A stretch of DNA of 35,200 nucleotides from the NCBI GenBank assembly GCA_024687655.1, contig JAILEN010000097.1, positions 1 to 35,200 of the forward strand, in the 5' to 3' direction. Source of the stretch: Lachnospiraceae bacterium. GTDB lineage: Bacteria > Bacillota > Clostridia > Lachnospirales > Lachnospiraceae. Made by a program: the position numbers and the translations under genes. Below are positions 16,507 through 24,434 of the stretch, piece by piece (position 1 is the first letter of the stretch; each line of letters begins with the position of its first letter). The notes beneath the pieces were generated by a model, which was not told the DNA's origin, did no database searches, and saw nothing but the letters and a program-made list of their open reading frames with translations.

Positions 16507-16535
16507 CTCATTGAATTTATACTAAATTCAATGAG
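16507..16535 (+). repeat. Perfect 13-bp inverted repeat between two repeat copies
   Basis: CTCATTGAATTTA and TAAATTCAATGAG separated by TAC. There is no T-run, so it is not a standard terminator. It may be an mRNA stability hairpin or operator inside the operon. Confidence 0.8.
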
Positions 16536-16538
16536 CAT

Positions 16539-16595
16539 AGATTCTTCGCTGCGCTCAGAATGACAACGGAAAAAGGTGCTAAAAATGACAACGGG
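16539..16595 (+). repeat. Second reverse-type repeat copy plus a truncated tail copy before eda
   Basis: AGATTCTTCGCTGCGCTCAG then AATGAC (16539-16564). At 16584-16595 the tail AATGACAACGGG appears a third time without its front part. This last tail overlaps the GGGAG that serves as the eda ribosome site. Confidence 0.75.
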
Positions 16596-16606
16596 AGAGT
16601 ATTACC

Positions 16607-17242
16607 ATGAATGAGATATTGGAAAAACTGGGCAGGATCGGCATTGTGCCGGTGGTGGCCCTGGATGATGCAAAGGATGCCGAGCCCCTGGGTGAGGCCC
16701 TGATGGTGGGCGGCCTGCCCTGTGCAGAGATCACCTTTCGTACGGATGCGGCAGAGGAGTCCATCAGAAAAATGAGCCGGGCCTTCCCGGAGATGACTGT
16801 GGGAGCCGGAACCGTGCTCTCCACGGATCAGGTGGACAGAGCCGTGGCGGCGGGAGCTCAGTTTATAGTATCCCCCGGCACCAATCCCGAGGTGGTGAGG
16901 TATTGTGTGGACAGGGGTGTCCCCATCACGCCGGGGATAGTCACTCCCTCCGAGATAGAGCTGGCCCTTTCCTGTGGTGTGGACATAGTGAAGTTTTTCC
17001 CTGCCGAGGCAGCAGGGGGACTGTCCATGATAAAGGCCATGGCCGCACCCTACGTGAATGTCCGCTTCATGCCTACGGGAGGCATCAGTCCGGCAAACGT
17101 GCGCGATTACTTGAGGTATGACAGGATCTTTGCCTGCGGCGGCACATGGATGGTGAAAAAGGACCTGATAAACGAAGGCAGATTTGATGAGATAAAGCGG
17201 CTGAGCCGAGAGGCCGCGGATATAGTTTCGGAGATCAGATAA
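16607..17242 (+). CDS. eda: KDPG/KHG aldolase
   Basis: Cleaves 2-keto-3-deoxy-6-phosphogluconate to pyruvate and glyceraldehyde-3-phosphate, the last step of the hexuronate route. The 211 residues show the class I aldolase motifs: ALMVGGLPCAEITFRTDAA with the catalytic Glu, VGAGTVLS, FIVSPGTNPEVV, the Schiff-base lysine K129 in VDIVKFFPAEAAGG, and FMPTGGISPANVRDYL. GGGAG lies eleven bases before the ATG. The KDG kinase needed between UxuA and Eda is not in the window. The eda stop overlaps the start of the GNAT gene by one base (TAATG). Confidence 0.96.
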   Translation: MNEILEKLGRIGIVPVVALDDAKDAEPLGEALMVGGLPCAEITFRTDAAEESIRKMSRAFPEMTVGAGTVLSTDQVDRAVAAGAQFIVSPGTNPEVVRYCVDRGVPITPGIVTPSEIELALSCGVDIVKFFPAEAAGGLSMIKAMAAPYVNVRFMPTGGISPANVRDYLRYDRIFACGGTWMVKKDLINEGRFDEIKRLSREAADIVSEIR

Positions 17243-17796
17243 TGCAAGAGTCTTATGAGACAAAGCAACTGTATATGAAGAGGCTGACCAGGGCGGATGC
17301 CCATATGGTATGCAGCTTTTATGCGAAAAATGCCAGGGAGTTTGCGCTGTACGAGCCTCTGACCTACGACAACGCTTGCAACATCAATTATCATCAGACC
17401 ATGCTGGAGTATGAAGAGGAGTACTTTAAGGAAAATGAGATGTGCAGGTATTACCTCTTTGAAAAGAATAATCCATTTGAGACCGTGGGCACAGTAAGCT
17501 TTCGCAATATCTCACTGAGCTACTACAAGTGTGCCACCCTGGGCTATAAGATAGACAAGGATCACAGACGCAGGGGCTATGCCGAGGAATCCATAAAGCG
17601 GGGGATGCAGATCATGGATGAGGAGTTGCACCTCCACCGGATCGAGGCCACGGTCATGCCGGTAAACATCGGATCCATGAACCTCCTCGAAAAGGTGGGC
17701 TTCGAGCGGGAAGGCCTCATGAGAGACAAGTTCAAGCTAAATGGCGTATGGGAGGACCACTATCTCTATGCCTTCATAATGCCCTGGAACAAGTGA
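17242..17796 (+). CDS. GNAT N-acetyltransferase, RimJ/RimL-like
   Basis: This 184-residue protein has the GNAT pattern of RimJ/RimL-type enzymes: KQLYMKRLTRADA, then FRNISLSYYKCATLGYKIDK, the acetyl-CoA loop DHRRRGYAEESIKRG and NIGSMNLLEKVGFEREGLMR. Substrate cannot be told. It is translationally coupled to eda by a one-base overlap, although no catabolic link is apparent. Its TGA is directly abutted by the stop codon of the opposing gene (TGATCA), leaving no room for a terminator. Confidence 0.88.
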   Translation: MQESYETKQLYMKRLTRADAHMVCSFYAKNAREFALYEPLTYDNACNINYHQTMLEYEEEYFKENEMCRYYLFEKNNPFETVGTVSFRNISLSYYKCATLGYKIDKDHRRRGYAEESIKRGMQIMDEELHLHRIEATVMPVNIGSMNLLEKVGFEREGLMRDKFKLNGVWEDHYLYAFIMPWNK

Positions 17797-18519
17797 TCAC
17801 AGATCCATCCCGCGTATCTCCACATATTTCACATGCTTGCGGAACACATTCCGGTAGTATTTCATCTCATGCTCGGTGGGCTCACGCAGCCCGAATACCA
17901 GCACGGAATCGGAATTGACAAAGGGCTGGATATACAGCTTTTTGATACCGGACAGCTCCCGGGACATGGCCTCGGCACTGTTGGTGTCCAAAAGATCCGG
18001 CACTATGGTGGTCCGCACTTCGTAGTCAATATGAGCAGGAGCCTTTTTTAAAAACTCCAGGCATTTTACATAGGAATCGGTGTATTTTTTGATAGACGTG
18101 TCCGTGGTCTTTTTGGGCATTACATCCTTGTAGAGACCGGCGGGCATTTTTGCATCCAGAGCGATATAATCCAAAAGGTGCTCGTCCACAAGCCGGGACA
18201 CAAGCTCAAAATTGGTGCCGTTGGTATCCAGCTTTATGAGCATGCCCAGCTCCTTCACCTTTTTGCAGAAGTCATAAAGATCCTCCTGCAGGGTGGGCTC
18301 GCCTCCGGTGATCACCAGGCCCTCGATCTTGCCCTTTTTTTCCTTCAGATGTGTAAGCACCTCCTCCTCCGGGATCTCCGGAGTCTTGTGGGAGGGACGT
18401 ATGAGCTCGCTGTTGTGACAGTAGGGGCAGGCAAAATTGCAGCCTCCGGTGAAAACGATGGATGCGATGTGTTCGGGATAATCTAAGAGAGTGGTCTTTT
18501 GAAATCCTAAAATCTTCAT
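17797..18519 (-). CDS. Radical-SAM activase, anaerobic ribonucleotide reductase activating protein-like
   Basis: This 240-residue protein starts MKILGFQKTTLLDYPEHIAS and carries the radical SAM cysteines 27, 31 and 34 (GGCNFACPYCHN), then ITGGEPTLQ and LDTNGTN. It resembles the NrdG-related activases that install glycyl radicals, and the sequence is close to the group annotated as anaerobic ribonucleoside-triphosphate reductase activating protein. No nrdD is nearby. AAAGGAAA precedes the ATG; the open frame upstream lacks a ribosome site. It is divergent from tadA, with an imperfect inverted repeat GTGGTAC/GTGCCAC at 18546-18571 in the shared intergenic region. Confidence 0.88.
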   Translation of the reverse strand: MKILGFQKTTLLDYPEHIASIVFTGGCNFACPYCHNSELIRPSHKTPEIPEEEVLTHLKEKKGKIEGLVITGGEPTLQEDLYDFCKKVKELGMLIKLDTNGTNFELVSRLVDEHLLDYIALDAKMPAGLYKDVMPKKTTDTSIKKYTDSYVKCLEFLKKAPAHIDYEVRTTIVPDLLDTNSAEAMSRELSGIKKLYIQPFVNSDSVLVFGLREPTEHEMKYYRNVFRKHVKYVEIRGMDL

Positions 18520-18609
18520 CAAACTATTTCCTTTACATAAAAAAAGTGGTACGATTATATGGCAGTGCCACGTAAACGGATTATAACAGATTATAGGGGG
18601 ATTTCCAAT

Positions 18610-19155
18610 ATGGGATTCAGAGAAGCACGAGCAGAAAAAAAGGAGATAAAACTCAATGAAAAATATATGAAAATGGCCATAAGGGAGGCTTCCAGAGCCG
18701 GAAAGGGCAGTGAGGTTCCCATCGGCTGTGTCATCGTCCACGATGGCAAGGTCATTGCCAAAGCCCACAACAGGCGCAACAAGGACAAGTCAGTACTTTC
18801 CCATGCAGAGCTTTTGGCTATCAGCGAGGCCTGCGGCAGGATGAAGGACTGGCGGCTGGAGGAGTGCACCATGTACATCACCCTTGAGCCCTGCCAGATG
18901 TGTGCCGGAGCCATAGTTCAGGCCCGTATTCCCAAGGTAGTCATCGGTGCCATGAATCCCAAGGCAGGATGTGCAGGCAGTATCATAAATCTCTTACAGA
19001 TGGATCGCTTCAATCATCAGGTTGAGATCCAGACAGGCGTATGTGTTGAGGAGTGCTCAGCCCTTTTATCAGACTTCTTTGCCAGACTTCGTGAGGAGAA
19101 AAAGCAGTATCGCGAGGAAATCGCCAGTGAGATGATCACTGACAGTGAGGAATGA
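18610..19155 (+). CDS. tadA: tRNA adenosine(34) deaminase
   Basis: Deaminates the wobble adenosine of tRNA-Arg(ACG) to inosine. The zinc cytidine-deaminase-like site is visible as H65-A-E67 (SHAELLAI) and P-C95-Q-M-C98 (EPCQMCAGA), with VPIGCVIVHDGKVIA before it and FFARLRE at the end. I chose ATG 18610 because AGGGGG lies nine bases upstream; that gives 181 residues, about 20 more at the N-terminus than many TadA. ATG 18667 would give a family-like start, but its ribosome site is too distant. The following esterase starts two bases after the stop. Confidence 0.93.
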   Translation: MGFREARAEKKEIKLNEKYMKMAIREASRAGKGSEVPIGCVIVHDGKVIAKAHNRRNKDKSVLSHAELLAISEACGRMKDWRLEECTMYITLEPCQMCAGAIVQARIPKVVIGAMNPKAGCAGSIINLLQMDRFNHQVEIQTGVCVEECSALLSDFFARLREEKKQYREEIASEMITDSEE

Positions 19156-19157
19156 TT

Positions 19158-20951
19158 ATGGAAGAAACAAAAAAGAGAGGGATACTTTTTAAAGTAGTCT
19201 TTATTATCGTGGCAGTGGCTTACGCCGCTGTCATCGAGCTTTCTAAGAACACTCTTGTCGGCTGGCTTTTAGCGGCATTGGTCCTGACCGCCTTTTTTTT
19301 GATCAGACCCTTTATGATGGGAAAAAAGTGGTATGTCAGACTGTGCTCGTGGATAGTGCTGGCCGTACTTTTATTAACGGTATTTCAGCTGTCCTATCCG
19401 CCCTATAAGCAGGTGCCGGCTGTCAGTGTAAGGGATCCGGAGGTGACGGATGTGGTCACCGTGACAGAGGGAGACCTGACTGGCGTATATAATGGGGACA
19501 AGTCAGTGGAGGTCTATGCAGGCATACCCTTTGCCAAGCCCCCGGTGGGTGAGCTTCGCTGGAAGGAGACAGAAGCCCCCGAGCCCTGGGAGGGTGTGAG
19601 AGCCTGCGATACCTTTGCTCCCAAGTCCATGCAGCAGGAGAACTCCACTCTGTGGGACACCCTGGTGATGGCCTATATCTACAATGACATCCATCTTTTC
19701 AATCCCAGGGACAACTACCGCGAGGCCATGAGCGAGGACTCCCTGTATCTGAACGTATGGAAGCCCGCCGGAGATATTTCGGATGCACCGGTTCTGGTGT
19801 TCATCCATGGCGGTTCACTCAAGACGGGAAATTCCTTTTATGATCAGTACAATGGTGAGGCCTATGCCAAGAGGGGCATAGTGTTTGTATCCATCACCTA
19901 TCGTCTCAATGTTTTCGGCTACTATGCCAACGAGGAGCTGGCAGCGGAGTCCCCCAACGGGACCACCGGAAACTACGGCCTGCTGGATCAGATCCAGGCA
20001 TTGAAATGGGTAAATGAGAATATCGCAGCCTTTGGCGGTGACGCATCGAATATCACCATAGCCGGTGAGTCGGCAGGCGCATCCTCGGTCAATGCTCTTT
20101 GCGTATCCCCTCTTTCCAAGGGACTTTTCAGACGTGCAGTGGCAGAAAGCAGCGGTATAGTGGCCCACGAGCCCTATCATACCTTCCGCTACATGGACGA
20201 TGCCCTTGCCATGGGACAGGATGTGATGAAGGAATTCAGGAAGAACTCCGTTGCCCAGCTGCGTGAGGTTCCGGCAGAAAAGCTGGTCAAAACTAATTAT
20301 TCCCACGACGCCATGACGGTGGACGGATATGCCATTACCGAGCAGCCCTATCTGACCTATGAGAGGGGAGCTAACCATGAGGAGGCCCTGCTTTCGGGAT
20401 ACAACGCCACCGAGGCGGATGTCTTTACCATCATGGGTACCGATGTGGATGCGGAAAACTATTCCGGGCTCATAGGCAAATACTTTGACGGACATACATC
20501 TGAGGTGGTGAAGCTCTATCCTGTTGACGAGAAAAACGCCAAGGCGCAGTACAACGACGTCATGGGCGGCATGTGGTTTGCCTACAGTCACTACACCTGG
20601 TCACGCTATATGGCCAGAGAGGGACGGCCTGTGTATGAGTATTACTTTACCAAGGCCAACAAGGGGCTGTCCACCAACCATGCAGGAGAGCTGCCCTATT
20701 TTTACGGCAATCTGGACACCATGAAGCAAAACTACAAGGATCGTGATTATGAGCTTTCCGATGAGATCATGGGATACATAGTCAATTTCTGTAAAAACGG
20801 GGATCCCAACGGGGCCGGGCTTCCGGGCTGGCCCGATTTCTCCCAGGACGAGACTCTGGTACTGGAGCTGGGGGAGGACGTGAGGATGGTTACGGATCCC
20901 TATCTCAAGCTGTATGCGATCATAGACGAGGTACAGGGTTACGGTAAATAA
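19158..20951 (+). CDS. Type B carboxylesterase with N-terminal membrane anchor
   Basis: This 597-residue protein has three hydrophobic segments in the first 80 residues (near 7-27, 34-54, 60-78), then a full carboxylesterase type B domain: YAGIPFAKPPVGELRWKETE, EDSLYLNVW, the oxyanion HGGSLKTG, and nucleophile Ser305 in GESAGASS. The His is in the NHAGELPYFYG segment. An odd number of segments would place the catalytic domain outside the cell, possibly acting on acylated plant polymers; this is inferred. ATG 19158 is preferred over 19152 because GAGG is seven bases upstream. It is the longer paralogue of the esterase at 24435. Confidence 0.88.
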   Translation: MEETKKRGILFKVVFIIVAVAYAAVIELSKNTLVGWLLAALVLTAFFLIRPFMMGKKWYVRLCSWIVLAVLLLTVFQLSYPPYKQVPAVSVRDPEVTDVVTVTEGDLTGVYNGDKSVEVYAGIPFAKPPVGELRWKETEAPEPWEGVRACDTFAPKSMQQENSTLWDTLVMAYIYNDIHLFNPRDNYREAMSEDSLYLNVWKPAGDISDAPVLVFIHGGSLKTGNSFYDQYNGEAYAKRGIVFVSITYRLNVFGYYANEELAAESPNGTTGNYGLLDQIQALKWVNENIAAFGGDASNITIAGESAGASSVNALCVSPLSKGLFRRAVAESSGIVAHEPYHTFRYMDDALAMGQDVMKEFRKNSVAQLREVPAEKLVKTNYSHDAMTVDGYAITEQPYLTYERGANHEEALLSGYNATEADVFTIMGTDVDAENYSGLIGKYFDGHTSEVVKLYPVDEKNAKAQYNDVMGGMWFAYSHYTWSRYMAREGRPVYEYYFTKANKGLSTNHAGELPYFYGNLDTMKQNYKDRDYELSDEIMGYIVNFCKNGDPNGAGLPGWPDFSQDETLVLELGEDVRMVTDPYLKLYAIIDEVQGYGK

Positions 20952-20979
20952 TTGACACAAAGATGTAAATAATTATAGG
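20952..20979 (+). promoter_or_regulatory. Possible promoter overlapping the S1-protein ribosome site
   Basis: TTGACA (20952-20957), 16-base spacer, TATAGG (20974-20979). The -10 overlaps the AGGAGG ribosome site, so a transcript starting here would lack it; transcription from upstream may be what is translated. Confidence 0.3.
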
Positions 20980-20992
20980 AGGTTACTTAAAA

Positions 20993-21919
20993 ATGGCAAC
21001 AGAGAGTATGAAGGATTATGAGCATGAGCTCAATGCATCCATGAAAAGCTACGAGGAGGGTGACATCGTAATGGGCACCATCATCGGCATCAGTGATGAC
21101 GAGGTGACCATCGATCTGGACTCCTACGCACCGGGCATCGTAAAGCATGATGAGATGTCCAACGAGCCGGGCTTTTCCGCAACTGAGCGTTTCAAGTATG
21201 GTCAGCGTGTCAGAGCCAAGGTGGTTAAAAATGACGACGGCAAGGGCAATATACTTTTATCCTTCAAGGAAGCAGAAGACACACTTTCCTGGGATCATCT
21301 GGAGAGTAAAAAGGAAAGCAACGAGATCGTGACCGTCAAGGTCCGTGAGGCTGTAAAGGGCGGCGTGGTCGCATACGTGGAGGGCATCAGAGGCTTTATC
21401 CCCGCATCGCAGATATCCGCCGACTACGTGGAGGACCTGCAGTCAGTGGTAGGCAGGGACCTGGCAGTGGTGGTGACTGAGGTCAACCGTGAAAAGCACA
21501 AGCTGGTCATGTCCGGAAAGACCGTGGACCTGGAGAGACGCCGTGAGGAGCGTGAGCACAAGATCAACATGATGGTACCCGGCAGCATCGTAAAGGGCAA
21601 GGTGGAGTCCATCCAGTCCTACGGTGCATTTGTGGATCTGGGAGGCGGCATCAGCGGTCTCATCCATATTTCACAGGTTGCCATGAAGCGCGTAGGCTCC
21701 GTAGAGGAGGTGCTCCATGTGGGCGATGAGGTCACTGCGAAGATCCTCAACACAGACAACGGCAAAGTATCTCTTTCCATCAGGGCCATTGAGGAGGACG
21801 AGGCTCCCGTACGTGCAGCTGAGGAGGAGAGACAGCAGCAGGAGGAACTTGAGAAGTATTCCGATAATGTGGAGATCGGTACTTCTCTGGGAGATATTTT
21901 AAAGAATATAAAGTTGTAA
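20993..21919 (+). CDS. S1 RNA-binding domain protein (ribosomal protein S1-like)
   Basis: The 308 residues contain three S1 OB-fold repeats at about 20-92 (GDIVMGTIIGISDDEVTIDL), 105-175 (GGVVAYVEGIRGFIPASQ) and 190-265 (IVKGKVESIQSYGAFVDLG, then GLIHISQVA), and an acidic Q/E-rich tail. In low-GC Gram-positives such short S1 proteins resemble YpfD-type proteins that bind mRNA and may or may not be ribosome-bound; full Gram-negative S1 has six repeats. An AGGAGG site lies ten bases before the ATG. The aldo/keto reductase starts three bases after the stop. Confidence 0.88.
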   Translation: MATESMKDYEHELNASMKSYEEGDIVMGTIIGISDDEVTIDLDSYAPGIVKHDEMSNEPGFSATERFKYGQRVRAKVVKNDDGKGNILLSFKEAEDTLSWDHLESKKESNEIVTVKVREAVKGGVVAYVEGIRGFIPASQISADYVEDLQSVVGRDLAVVVTEVNREKHKLVMSGKTVDLERRREEREHKINMMVPGSIVKGKVESIQSYGAFVDLGGGISGLIHISQVAMKRVGSVEEVLHVGDEVTAKILNTDNGKVSLSIRAIEEDEAPVRAAEEERQQQEELEKYSDNVEIGTSLGDILKNIKL

Positions 21920-21922
21920 ATT

Positions 21923-23104
21923 ATGCAGTACAGGACAAATCCCAAAAACGGTTCCCAGCTTTCGGTGCTGGGATACGGATGCATGAGGTATACCAGAAGC
22001 GGAGGACAGATCGACCAGAAAAAGGCCAACGAGGAGATGAAGCGGGCTCTGGATCTGGGGGTGAACTACTTTGACACAGCCTATGTGTACAACGGCTGCG
22101 AGGTGGCCCTGGGCAACTTCATCAAGGAGTACGATTGCAGGGACAGGGTGAACATCGCCACCAAGCTGCCCCAGTACCGTGTGACAAAGCCGGAGGAGTT
22201 CGATTCATACTTTGAGGAGGAGCTTCGGAGACTGCAGACGGATCATGTGGAGTATTATCTTTTGCACATGCTAAACGACGCCAAGTCTTTTCAGCGCCTG
22301 TGTGGCCTGGGACTTTTGGACTGGGTGAAGGGTAAAAAGGAAAGCGGCGCCATTAAAAATATCGGCTTTTCCTTCCACGGCGGTACCCAGGCTTTCAGGG
22401 ATCTCATCGACGCCTACGACTGGGACTTTTGCCAGATCCAGTTTAATTACATGGACGAGCATGCCCAGGCGGGTATCGATGGCCTGAGGTACGCTCATGA
22501 AAAGGGGCTTCCGGTGATAATCATGGAGCCTCTCAGGGGGGGACGTCTGGTGAACGCACTGCCCCAGGGGGCCCTGGATGAATTTGACAAAATGCCGGTA
22601 AAGCGCTCACCTGCCGACTGGGGACTCAGATGGATATGGAACCATCCGGAGGTATCGGTGGTGCTTTCGGGGATGAACGATATAGCCCAGGTGGAGGAAA
22701 ACTGCCGCATAGCATCGGAGGCTACTGCAGACAGTCTTTCAGATGATGAACTGGCCCTCTATGACAGAGTGCTTGCGGAGATCAACGCCAAGGTAAAGGT
22801 GGGCTGCACCGGCTGCGCATACTGTCAGCCCTGCCCCAAGGGAGTGGATATTCCCAACTGCTTCTCCACCTACAACGCCAGCTATACGGATAATTATATG
22901 AATTCTTTCAGGGAATACTTTATGATGACGACCCTGAGAAAGGCGAGATCCAACGCCGGGCTGTGCATTAAATGCGGCAAGTGTGAGACGGTGTGCCCTC
23001 AGCACATACATATCAGGGATGAGCTGGATAATGTAAAGCGACGCTTTGAGAATCCCTTCTACAAGATCGGGGCTGCGGCATCAAAGCTCATGTATAAATA
23101 CTGA
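21923..23104 (+). CDS. Aldo/keto reductase with C-terminal iron-sulfur motifs
   Basis: This 393-residue protein has an AKR barrel (residues 1 to about 270): LGYGCMRY, FDTAYVYNG with the catalytic Asp and Tyr, IATKLPQY with the Lys and YYLLHM with the His. The C-terminus adds two cysteine clusters, CTGCAYCQPCPKGVDIP and CIKCGKCETVCPQHI, of 4Fe-4S ferredoxin type. Such fusions are common in anaerobes; the substrate is unknown, and ferredoxin-linked electron transfer is inferred. It follows the S1 gene by three bases with a weak ribosome site, suggesting coupling. A strong terminator follows. Confidence 0.92.
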   Translation: MQYRTNPKNGSQLSVLGYGCMRYTRSGGQIDQKKANEEMKRALDLGVNYFDTAYVYNGCEVALGNFIKEYDCRDRVNIATKLPQYRVTKPEEFDSYFEEELRRLQTDHVEYYLLHMLNDAKSFQRLCGLGLLDWVKGKKESGAIKNIGFSFHGGTQAFRDLIDAYDWDFCQIQFNYMDEHAQAGIDGLRYAHEKGLPVIIMEPLRGGRLVNALPQGALDEFDKMPVKRSPADWGLRWIWNHPEVSVVLSGMNDIAQVEENCRIASEATADSLSDDELALYDRVLAEINAKVKVGCTGCAYCQPCPKGVDIPNCFSTYNASYTDNYMNSFREYFMMTTLRKARSNAGLCIKCGKCETVCPQHIHIRDELDNVKRRFENPFYKIGAAASKLMYKY

Positions 23105-23111
23105 TCGATTG

Positions 23112-23178
23112 GCAGTTCATGGTTCGCTGTCGACCTGAAAAAGGATCGGCTACGTGAGCACATGAACTGCTTTTTTTT
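23112..23178 (+). terminator. Intrinsic terminator after the aldo/keto reductase
   Basis: GCAGTTCATG pairs perfectly with CATGAACTGC, followed by eight T. The 39-base loop itself pairs (GTTCGC/GTGAGC and CGACC/GGATCG), giving an unusually long jointed hairpin. Confidence 0.9.
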
Positions 23179-23179
23179 G

Positions 23180-23208
23180 TTGACATAAGGGGATTAAACT
23201 AATAGAAT
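23180..23208 (+). promoter_or_regulatory. Promoter of the SRP RNA gene
   Basis: Perfect TTGACA (23180-23185), 17-base spacer, TAGAAT (23203-23208). It begins two bases after the preceding T-run, and predicts a start near 23215. Confidence 0.9.
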
Positions 23209-23214
23209 GTATCT

Positions 23215-23485
23215 TACTGGGCAGCCGGGGTGGTAGCGGTACCTTATATCCAGCAATCCGCTATAGCTGGGGTGATGCTCTGCAGAGGATTTAGGGGTCG
23301 GTGCCGGCCATGATAAGTGGCGTTGATATCCGGGTCTTGCGCGACGGGTGCCTGTGAACCGTGTCAGGTTAGGAATAAAGCAGCACTAAGCAGGATTTCA
23401 CGTGTGCCGTGAGGGTGCCTGGGTTGAGTTAACTGTTGTGGTATCGACCGGTCCCGTTCTTTCGAAGCAGAGCGCCCGGTTTTTT
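23215..23485 (+). ncRNA. ffs: Signal recognition particle RNA, large Gram-positive type
   Basis: About 270 bases, the length of the Bacillus/Clostridium type SRP RNA with an Alu-like 5' part. The conserved Ffh-binding tip is at 23361-23385: GTGTCAGG, a GGAA tetraloop (23372-23375) and AAGCAGCA, followed by GCAGGATTTCACGTGTGCCG as in the Bacillus scRNA. The two pairs next to the tetraloop, usually C-G/C-G, are T-A and A-T here, so the helix is preserved by paired changes. The 3' end carries an ACCGG/CCGGT hairpin (23447-23480) and six T. Exact ends are predicted from the promoter and T-run. Confidence 0.93.
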
Positions 23486-24197
23486 ATTGGATATTTTTGG
23501 CGTAGCCGATGGAGATGTAGCCGGAGATCACGGCCTCCAGATCGGTGCCGGGCTCGCCTTTGCAGTCACGGATGCCCTCTACCATATATCTGACGCCGCT
23601 GTTTTCAAGATCCTCGATGGCATTATAGATATCGCGGAATACCATGCCGCAGGAAACGGTGCGGTCACGAAGGATGCCCCTGTATTCCGACAGGGGACAG
23701 CCCGGAAAGTTCACATTTATTATCTGACGCGGACGTGTCTCATATCCCAATACTTCAGTAATGATCTCTTTCAGATACTTATCAGTCACCTCGTGGATGC
23801 CGCTGCCTCCCTCGGAGACGGCTATTGCCCGGTATCCCTGGAACTCTGCCTCAAAGGCTGCACCACAGGTGGCAGAATACTGTATGTCCGAAGCTACGTT
23901 ATATCCGAAATTGATGCCGGATAGAACCAGATCCGGCCGGGAATCCATGACGCTGAGTCCGCCCACGCGAACACAGTCCCCGGGCATGCCGCTGCAGGTA
24001 AAGGCGCGAACACCATCAACAGGGAAGTCATGGGGATAGATATCTATGTGGGTCCGGAGTGTGATACAGTGTGAGGCGGCACTCCTCTCGCTCTCGGGAG
24101 CTATAACCCACACCTCGCCAAAGTCCCTGGCACATTCTGCCAGCCTTATGAGACCCTCTGAATTTATTCCATCATCATTTGTAACTAAAATTTTCAT
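23484..24197 (-). CDS. surE: 5'-nucleotidase SurE
   Basis: Metal-dependent survival-protein phosphatase acting on nucleoside monophosphates. The 237 residues start MKILVTNDDGINSEGL with the metal-binding DD, followed by VIAPESERSAASHCITL, FTCSGMPGDCVRVG and LVLSGINFGYNVA. The frame is open upstream, but that stretch contains the promoter, so ATG 24197 is chosen. No ribosome site is visible; the promoter predicts an almost leaderless message. Its stop codon lies in the T-run of the SRP RNA terminator on the opposite strand, so the two transcripts converge with overlap. Confidence 0.93.
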   Translation of the reverse strand: MKILVTNDDGINSEGLIRLAECARDFGEVWVIAPESERSAASHCITLRTHIDIYPHDFPVDGVRAFTCSGMPGDCVRVGGLSVMDSRPDLVLSGINFGYNVASDIQYSATCGAAFEAEFQGYRAIAVSEGGSGIHEVTDKYLKEIITEVLGYETRPRQIINVNFPGCPLSEYRGILRDRTVSCGMVFRDIYNAIEDLENSGVRYMVEGIRDCKGEPGTDLEAVISGYISIGYAKNIQ

Positions 24198-24206
24198 AAC
24201 AGTGTC

Positions 24207-24235
24207 ATAATAGGGGTTAAGGTTATTTCTGTCAA
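24207..24235 (-). promoter_or_regulatory. surE promoter giving a near-leaderless mRNA
   Basis: On the minus strand TTGACA (24230-24235), 17-base spacer, TATTAT (24207-24212), and only nine bases between the -10 and the ATG. The expected start is about three bases before the ATG. Confidence 0.7.
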
Positions 24236-24260
24236 CCAAAATCCCACTTTAATTTTGGTT
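24234..24260 (-). promoter_or_regulatory. Perfect 9-9-9 inverted repeat at the surE -35
   Basis: AACCAAAAT and ATTTTGGTT separated by nine bases. It overlaps the last bases of the surE -35 hexamer and extends upstream, the position of an operator. The same DNA lies just upstream of a weak plus-strand promoter (TTTAAT, TATACT at 24271-24276) that could serve the esterase. Confidence 0.55.
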
Positions 24261-24292
24261 CGATATTGAGTATACTGAAATCCAGAGATTAA

Positions 24293-24347
24293 AGATTCTT
24301 CGGGCTGCGCCCTCAGAATGACAGGGAGGCTGCGCCCTCAGAATGAA
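24293..24347 (+). repeat. Reverse-type repeat copy and adjacent partial copy
   Basis: AGATTCTTCGGGCTGCGCCC then CTCAGAATGAC (24293-24322), followed by a truncated copy GGCTGCGCCCTCAGAATGA (to 24345). The middle varies between copies, GGGCTGCGCCC here against GCTACGC elsewhere, but each centre remains self-complementary. Confidence 0.75.
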
Positions 24348-24391
24348 AAGGAGGGCTGTACCATCAGATCGAGTGAGGATTTACTCTTTTT

Positions 24392-24417
24392 GTCATCCTG
24401 AGCGAAGCGAAGGATCT
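24392..24417 (+). repeat. Forward repeat copy before the second carboxylesterase
   Basis: GTCATCCTGAGCGAAGCGAA then GGATCT, identical to the unit at 15027-15052. It ends 17 bases before the esterase ATG. Confidence 0.85.
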
Positions 24418-24434
24418 TATAAGGGGAAGGATAT

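Noticed and set aside
24248-24276. Plus-strand promoter for the second esterase (TTTAAT, TATACT)
   Set aside because: The -35 match is weak, so it is mentioned only in the inverted-repeat entry and not listed as a separate feature.
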